NCBI GenBank assembly: GCA_003485015.1
Contig: DNCN01000130.1
Span: 1 to 10,934 of the forward strand
Direction of reading: 5' to 3'
Source: a bacterium
GTDB lineage: Bacteria; UBA9089
DNA: 10,934 nucleotides
Position numbers and translations under genes: made by a program. Below are positions 7,107 through 10,934 of the stretch, piece by piece. Each line of letters starts with the position of its first letter. Positions within the stretch are counted from its first letter, which is position 1. A model generated the notes under the pieces. It was not told the origin of the DNA. It saw nothing but the letters and a program-made list of their open reading frames with translations, and searched no databases.

Positions 7107-7455
7107 CCCTCTCTTGGGTTGTCGGCATAGGAAACGTCAAACTTCTTATCACAAAATAGGATTTATATTATCATCAAATGTTAAATCACGTAATTTTAAA
7201 CCATAATTTTTCTGTTTTTTGGAGGATTATTGTAAGCAGATTTTGGTGAACAATCAAGATTGGATTAGGCTTAAAATCATTATGTTCAAACCATTTGGAC
7301 ATATTTCTGATCCGCCCATTTAAAGTGATAAGAAAAACCTGGTAAAGAAGAATGAGATTAATTTTGCTATCGATCTAACACCTTTAAACGTTCGATATTA
7401 TAATAAATATTCTATCTATCTTTCTAATTCTGTCAAGAGAAAAACCTCAGCCCTT
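7107..7455. other. AT-rich gene-free stretch upstream of argC
   Basis: This is 349 bases between the argC start and the stop of the helical flagellar-locus gene. I find no convincing gene on either strand: the longest start-to-stop readings are either unsupported by a ribosome binding site or about 22 codons. There is no strong hairpin, T-box or riboswitch-like core that I recognise. It most likely holds the argC promoter and leader; the best candidate is listed separately. Confidence 0.6.
7407..7436 (-). promoter_or_regulatory. Candidate promoter upstream of argC
   Basis: On the minus strand a perfect -35 TTGACA (7431-7436) is followed after 18 bases by GAATAT (7407-7412), a modest -10. It lies about 20 bases after the stop of the preceding gene and would give argC a leader of about 295 bases. 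A start closer to argC is equally possible. Confidence 0.3.
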
Positions 7456-8445
7456 TTAGTTGATTCTCTTTTCAACCTCAGCTATAACCGCAGTAATAAC
7501 CTCCCCCCAGCGGGAGAGGAGGGGCGAAAGTTCATACTCTAAAAGATCCGCTAGCATAACGATATCTTCGTTCTCAAAAGCAGTAATTATTTCAGAGAGG
7601 AGTTCATCCAGTTCCTGGCACCTCTCTTCAATAGTCTCCTCCTTGACCTTTATGACCCGATAGTCCAAATCAAAAAAGATCCTTATTTCTTGAAGGAGAT
7701 GAATCATAGACTGAAGTTCATCAATAGTCTTCTGAAACTGCTCCATAGCTTCAGTCATCTCTCCCGTCTGAAGATAGACTGAAATTTTTTCTATCTCCTT
7801 GGAGAGGTCAGGGAATCTGCTTGATACCCCCTTTAATTTGGAAAGGAGGGCCTGAGTGTCCTCTTTCTTAGGAATCTTCTTGATCAATGTAGGTAAAGCC
7901 TCTACCCATCCCTCAAGAAGAGGCTTGACTCTATCCTTTAAGATAGTGCTCGCCCCTTCCATATCTTTATTCTCTACCTTCTCCTTAAGAAGACTCGCTA
8001 TCTCAACCAACCCGTCCCTCTTCTTCTCAATAAGCTCTTCATCAACACACAGTTTGTTATAGTCCCACTTCATGAGACTACCTGCTTTGGTAATAACTTC
8101 ATTTAGCCACTCAAGGCCCTCGACAAACTCCTTAAGTCTTGATAATTCAGCAATCTGATCAATTCCTATAATCAACCTAGGTAGATAGTTTTCCACTTCC
8201 TCAAGACCTTCTTTGACCATCTCTTCAACCCCTTGGAGCTCCATCTCTAAGACCTCTATCTCGTCTATCTTAAGAGGAGAATTTATTGCTTCTTCAAGTT
8301 GAATAGACTTACCATCAATCTTAAGATCCACGATTATGGCATTTCCTTCTGCTGTCCACTTATTGAGCAAAGAAACGACATCCTTCAGAGTCTCCGTAAC
8401 CCCAATCTCAAAATCGATAGGTCTTTGGTTGACTAAGATCTTCAT
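7456..8445 (-). CDS. Unrecognised acidic helical protein with internal duplication, downstream of fliD
   Basis: I do not recognise this 329-residue family. Residues 1-70 look like a small alternating strand/helix domain: MKILVNQRPIDFEI, a helix at 18-31, then IIVDLKIDGKSI and IDEIEVLEMEL. The rest is helical, acidic and rich in Leu, Ile and Glu. Residues 97-193 and 230-326 align without gaps at an offset of 133, with 22 identities by hand count, including DY, ENxD, PLL and Trp. LPRL (88-91) and FPDL (211-214) may extend the repeat with a 10-residue insertion in the second copy. No signal peptide or membrane span is seen, so it is probably cytoplasmic. The start has AAGGAG 7 bases upstream. 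It follows fliD by 58 bases and probably shares its sigma-28 transcript. The position is that of fliS/fliT in many flagellar loci, so a chaperone or regulatory role in filament export is a guess from context only. Confidence 0.85.
   Translation of the reverse strand: MKILVNQRPIDFEIGVTETLKDVVSLLNKWTAEGNAIIVDLKIDGKSIQLEEAINSPLKIDEIEVLEMELQGVEEMVKEGLEEVENYLPRLIIGIDQIAELSRLKEFVEGLEWLNEVITKAGSLMKWDYNKLCVDEELIEKKRDGLVEIASLLKEKVENKDMEGASTILKDRVKPLLEGWVEALPTLIKKIPKKEDTQALLSKLKGVSSRFPDLSKEIEKISVYLQTGEMTEAMEQFQKTIDELQSMIHLLQEIRIFFDLDYRVIKVKEETIEERCQELDELLSEIITAFENEDIVMLADLLEYELSPLLSRWGEVITAVIAEVEKRIN
7468..7758 (-). repeat. Protein-level repeat, copy B (residues 230-326)
   Basis: This is the second copy of the helical repeat in the unrecognised protein. 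It contains LDY, VKEETIEE, AFENED and LSPLLSRWGEV in the same order and spacing as copy A. Confidence 0.6.
7867..8157 (-). repeat. Protein-level repeat, copy A (residues 97-193)
   Basis: This is the first copy. WDY, VDEELIEK, KVENKD and VKPLLEGWVEA align with copy B at a constant offset of 133 residues without gaps. The divergence indicates an old duplication. Confidence 0.6.
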
Positions 8446-8503
8446 TTGGATACTCCTTCCTTCATTGCACCCTCTATTCTTTTATTAGTAGATTTAGTGG
8501 GAG

Positions 8504-10417
8504 CTATCTTAGCATCCTTCCCATAAGATAAGCTCCAAACATGTTCTGCTGAGTCTTCATCTGACTAATAGTCATCTCCATCGCCTCGAACTGCTTACGA
8601 AGATTCATTTCGTACCTTTTTACGTACTTCTCATAATCTTCTATCCGCTGATCAATACGATCCATCAAACCTGTCTTATGAGGGTTACTATAAAGGTTGA
8701 TTTGACCAGCGATTGTCCCCGTAAGCTTGGTCAGATCATCGGTATATTTATAGACCCTATAGGCCACTCCATAGTCCTTAACCTTTCCTCCATCCTTGGC
8801 TACCCCAAAAAGCTTCTTTGCATCCTCGAGTCTCTCGGTCAGGGCCTTAGTCAAAACCGCATCGTCAACAACCAGTTTCCCTTCACTGCCAGATCTAAAG
8901 GCTCCTAAGGTAATCCCGATGTGAGCCAATTGGTTCATATCTTTGGCTAAGATGGGTGTATCGTTATACTTTTCATCATACCGTGTGGTACTCAAGGTAT
9001 ACACTTGCTGCTGAATACCTATAGCCGTACCATTACCCGTCAATTCCGAAATCTTCCTGGCAGCTGCATCATAAGCCATCTTGCTCCTTAAAAAACCCAT
9101 ACTTGAATTCCACTGATCAACCCAATCCTTGATCGACTTCTTTATAGCGTCTAAGTCCTGGGCTACTGTAACTGTGGTCTTACCATCAGTATTTGCATAC
9201 CAATTAGTGCCATAAGTACCGGTGGAGGTATTTGCCTTATTTAGGGTAAAGGTAACTCCGGCAATGGTGAAGGTATTGGAGTTCTTAGTAATCTCATCGG
9301 CATCGTTGGTTGAGTTGATAGTGAACTTGGCCTCCTGACCCAGCGTGCAGGCAACGTTATTTATCTTTAAGGCTGTTGCCAGATTACCCGAAATATCTTT
9401 CACCTCAATGTTGTATGCACCGATTGCCTTGCTACTCAGAATCATCTTATCCAGACTCTCATCATAGAAGGCACTTACACCAGCAGCTGAGGTATTGATC
9501 GCGCTCATAATTCCATTGAGTGTATTACCGGTTTTAGTCCAGTTAATTGTTGTGCCATTCACCTTAAATGAGCCAGAATCACTAAGCGTAATATCAAAAT
9601 TTACCTCGGAAAGCTTGACGGTAGGATTAATACCCACGTCATCACCTGGTTTAGTACCATCTTGGTCAGTCCATGGAGGGTCTGGGTGGTTGATAGTGAT
9701 CTTGACCTCTTTAAAGAAGGAGTTTGTTCCTGTCTCATTTAAACCCAGAACAGTGGCACTTCCCGTCGATTCAATGATGAATCTGTCGGTCTCACTATTA
9801 TATCGCAACTGTACACCTCGGTCCCCTGCATTGAGAGTGGAATCTGTATTAACGGCATCGATCAATGCCTGAACACTGCTATACCCTGAGATAGTAAATA
9901 CGGCACTTACACCAACAGCATTAGAAATAGTAATATTTCCATCGATGGCATTATCAAACTGCGTCCATGGATTTGTGGTCGTCGCTAGATTCACTCTCCT
10001 TGATGCCCCCGAGATTACTTCCTTGCTACTTCTTTTAGCAGCATGGTTATTTAGATCATTTGAACTTACCAATGTGGAGTTAGTAGCGAGCTGACGAACC
10101 CTGAAATCATACATTCCCGCAACTGCACCACCACCACCCGTGGCAGTAACGTAGTTATTATCGGATGAGGTAATACCTACCTTCTTCCAGGTAGAATCCT
10201 GCAAAAGATCATAACTTCTATCTTTGAGGCTTGAAAACCTCATATTTACATCCCGCCAGGCATCCTGCTCAAGTTTATACTCCGCTTTCTGCCTCTCCCA
10301 TATTCCGATTTGACGACGTTCAATATTGACCAATTGAGGAATAATATTCGACATCCAGTCTATCCCAGAATACGTTCCGGATGTAGCTCCAACAATCTTA
10401 CCTCCCTCGTCTGCCAT
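8504..10417 (-). CDS. fliD: Flagellar filament capping protein / hook-associated protein 2
   Basis: FliD forms the cap at the filament tip and guides flagellin folding outside the cell; it is exported by the flagellar type III system, so a cleavable signal is absent as expected. The product is 637 residues, longer than E. coli FliD (468). The N-terminal FliD_N domain covers about 16-110, with SGIDWMSNIIPQLV at 17-30. Hook IN-like motifs are seen near 170-220 (FTISGYSSVQALIDAVNT) and 286-340 (TGNTLNGIMSAINTS). The FliD_C region starts near 361 (EAKFTINS, SNTFTIAGVTFTLN) and ends in a coiled coil, DRIDQRIEDYEKYVKRYEMN at 586-605, then NMFGAYL. The extra length lies in the middle, surface-exposed part. 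There is a single Cys at 357. AAGGAG stands 7 bases before the ATG, and a sigma-28-type promoter lies upstream. Flagellin precedes it on the same strand. Confidence 0.95.
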   Translation of the reverse strand: MADEGGKIVGATSGTYSGIDWMSNIIPQLVNIERRQIGIWERQKAEYKLEQDAWRDVNMRFSSLKDRSYDLLQDSTWKKVGITSSDNNYVTATGGGGAVAGMYDFRVRQLATNSTLVSSNDLNNHAAKRSSKEVISGASRRVNLATTTNPWTQFDNAIDGNITISNAVGVSAVFTISGYSSVQALIDAVNTDSTLNAGDRGVQLRYNSETDRFIIESTGSATVLGLNETGTNSFFKEVKITINHPDPPWTDQDGTKPGDDVGINPTVKLSEVNFDITLSDSGSFKVNGTTINWTKTGNTLNGIMSAINTSAAGVSAFYDESLDKMILSSKAIGAYNIEVKDISGNLATALKINNVACTLGQEAKFTINSTNDADEITKNSNTFTIAGVTFTLNKANTSTGTYGTNWYANTDGKTTVTVAQDLDAIKKSIKDWVDQWNSSMGFLRSKMAYDAAARKISELTGNGTAIGIQQQVYTLSTTRYDEKYNDTPILAKDMNQLAHIGITLGAFRSGSEGKLVVDDAVLTKALTERLEDAKKLFGVAKDGGKVKDYGVAYRVYKYTDDLTKLTGTIAGQINLYSNPHKTGLMDRIDQRIEDYEKYVKRYEMNLRKQFEAMEMTISQMKTQQNMFGAYLMGRMLR

Positions 10418-10466
10418 ACAATTCTCCTTAAATGTGTAATAAAAACAGGCAATAATCCTTTTCTAT

Positions 10467-10494
10467 TTATCGGTCTTAAGGGATACTTGCTTTA
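10467..10494 (-). promoter_or_regulatory. Sigma-28 (FliA/SigD) type promoter for fliD
   Basis: On the minus strand TAAA (10491-10494) is followed after 17 bases by CCGATAA (10467-10473). The known FliA consensus is TAAAGTTT-N11-GCCGATAA, and SigD tolerates one base of spacing difference; here the spacing is one base longer than the E. coli optimum. The -10 CCGATAA is exact. It lies 49 bases before the fliD ATG, a normal place for a class-3 flagellar promoter. Confidence 0.7.
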
Positions 10495-10582
10495 ACAAAT
10501 AGCTATCAGTTCATCCCATAGCGAACAAAGATTGCGAATTGTGGAAAAATCTTCAGAGATAATTACACAGGAAACAAAAGAA

Positions 10583-10609
10583 GGGAAGGAGGATATCTTC
10601 CTCCTTCCC
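10583..10609 (-). terminator. Intrinsic terminator after the flagellin gene
   Basis: GGGAAGGAGGA (10583-10593) and TCCTCCTTCCC (10599-10609) form a perfect 11-pair stem with a 5-base loop. On the minus strand it is followed by TTCTTTTGTTT, a T-rich tract. It lies 26 bases after the flagellin stop and upstream of the fliD promoter, so it separates flagellin mRNA from the fliD transcript. Confidence 0.85.
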
Positions 10610-10635
10610 ATTCCTCAGTCTTCTCCAAACTGGCT

Positions 10636-10934
10636 TTAAATCAGCCCTAAAACATTCTGCGGTGCAGCATTGGCCTGAGCCAACATAGCCATACCACTCT
10701 GCTCCAGAATCTGACTCTTTGTGAAGGCCATAGACTCTTTAGCAAAGTCTAGATCTTTGATCCTGGATCGGGCCGCTGACTGGTTCTCTTGCATTATCCG
10801 CAAGGCGTCAATGATACTGTTCAGTCCAACCTCATAGGCACCAACCTCTGTCCGCCCTCTGATCTTGATTGAGATAGCTGCATCCAATGAACTGATTGCA
10901 TCTTCTGCATTGGTGTTGCTTGCACCAGTGACAG
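10636..10934 (-). CDS. Flagellin, C-terminal part (runs off the window)
   Basis: Flagellin is the filament subunit. Only the last 98 codons are present; the frame is open to the right edge and begins VTGASNTNAEDAISSLDAAI. A TTG within it is a leucine codon and should not be taken as the start. SRIKDLDFAKESMAFTKSQI is the conserved flagellin C-terminal helix (usually RI.D.D.A.E...FTK..IL), followed by EQSGMAMLAQANAAPQNVLGLI, the D0 helix needed for export and filament packing. The missing N terminus and the variable middle domain are outside the window. The strong terminator just downstream suits a highly expressed, separately transcribed gene. The symbol fliC or hag is withheld because the copy number and lineage are unknown. 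Confidence 0.95.
   Translation of the reverse strand, partial: VTGASNTNAEDAISSLDAAISIKIRGRTEVGAYEVGLNSIIDALRIMQENQSAARSRIKDLDFAKESMAFTKSQILEQSGMAMLAQANAAPQNVLGLI

Noticed and set aside
7443..7482. Nine-base direct repeat AACCTCAGC at 7443-7451 and 7474-7482 flanking the stop of the unknown gene
   Set aside because: It is short and occurs once as a pair, with one copy encoding ordinary residues; there is no sign of a mobile element or attachment site.
9495..9872. A 125-codon plus-strand frame opposite fliD
   Set aside because: It lies within the intact fliD frame, has no supported start, and its composition mirrors the Thr/Asn/Gly codons of fliD read backwards.
10636..10887. Treating the 83-codon frame as a complete small gene
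   Set aside because: Its apparent start is a TTG leucine codon inside a frame that stays open to the window edge; the product is the flagellin C terminus.

Overview
This window looks like the chromosome of a flagellated, Gram-negative-type bacterium that I cannot place in a named phylum. It is a mix of housekeeping, amino-acid biosynthesis, envelope and motility genes, with no mobile elements, CRISPR arrays or RNA genes that I can see. An ADP-heptose epimerase points to a heptose-containing LPS or surface glycan, and fliD plus flagellin show a bacterial flagellum. The four-cysteine L28, the short Rho without an N-terminal insertion, and hisA and argC standing apart from other his and arg genes suggest a lineage with dispersed biosynthetic operons.

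Left part (1-2861): a possible gene end at the left edge is followed by a textbook sigma-70 promoter (hexamers at 130-135 and 152-157). This drives an HldD-like epimerase on +. It converges, with a 5-base gap, on rpmB (L28) on the minus strand. Divergent from rpmB are a SAM-dependent methyltransferase and hisA on +, probably co-transcribed.

Middle (2922-7455): all on the minus strand, read right to left: argC, a 179-base gap with possible promoters, argS, then rho. The rho start lies 4 bases after the argS stop, and its ribosome binding site lies inside the end of argS. argC and the 349-base gene-free stretch before it are visibly more AT-rich than the flanks.

Right part (7456-10934), also on the minus strand: the 3' part of a flagellin gene, a strong intrinsic terminator, a sigma-28-type promoter, fliD, and an unrecognised 329-residue acidic helical protein with an internal duplication. 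This last gene sits where fliS/fliT are found in many flagellar loci and is the most interesting item here. The flagellin, FliD and helical protein probably act together in late filament assembly: subunit, cap, and possibly chaperone or regulator, the last being inference.
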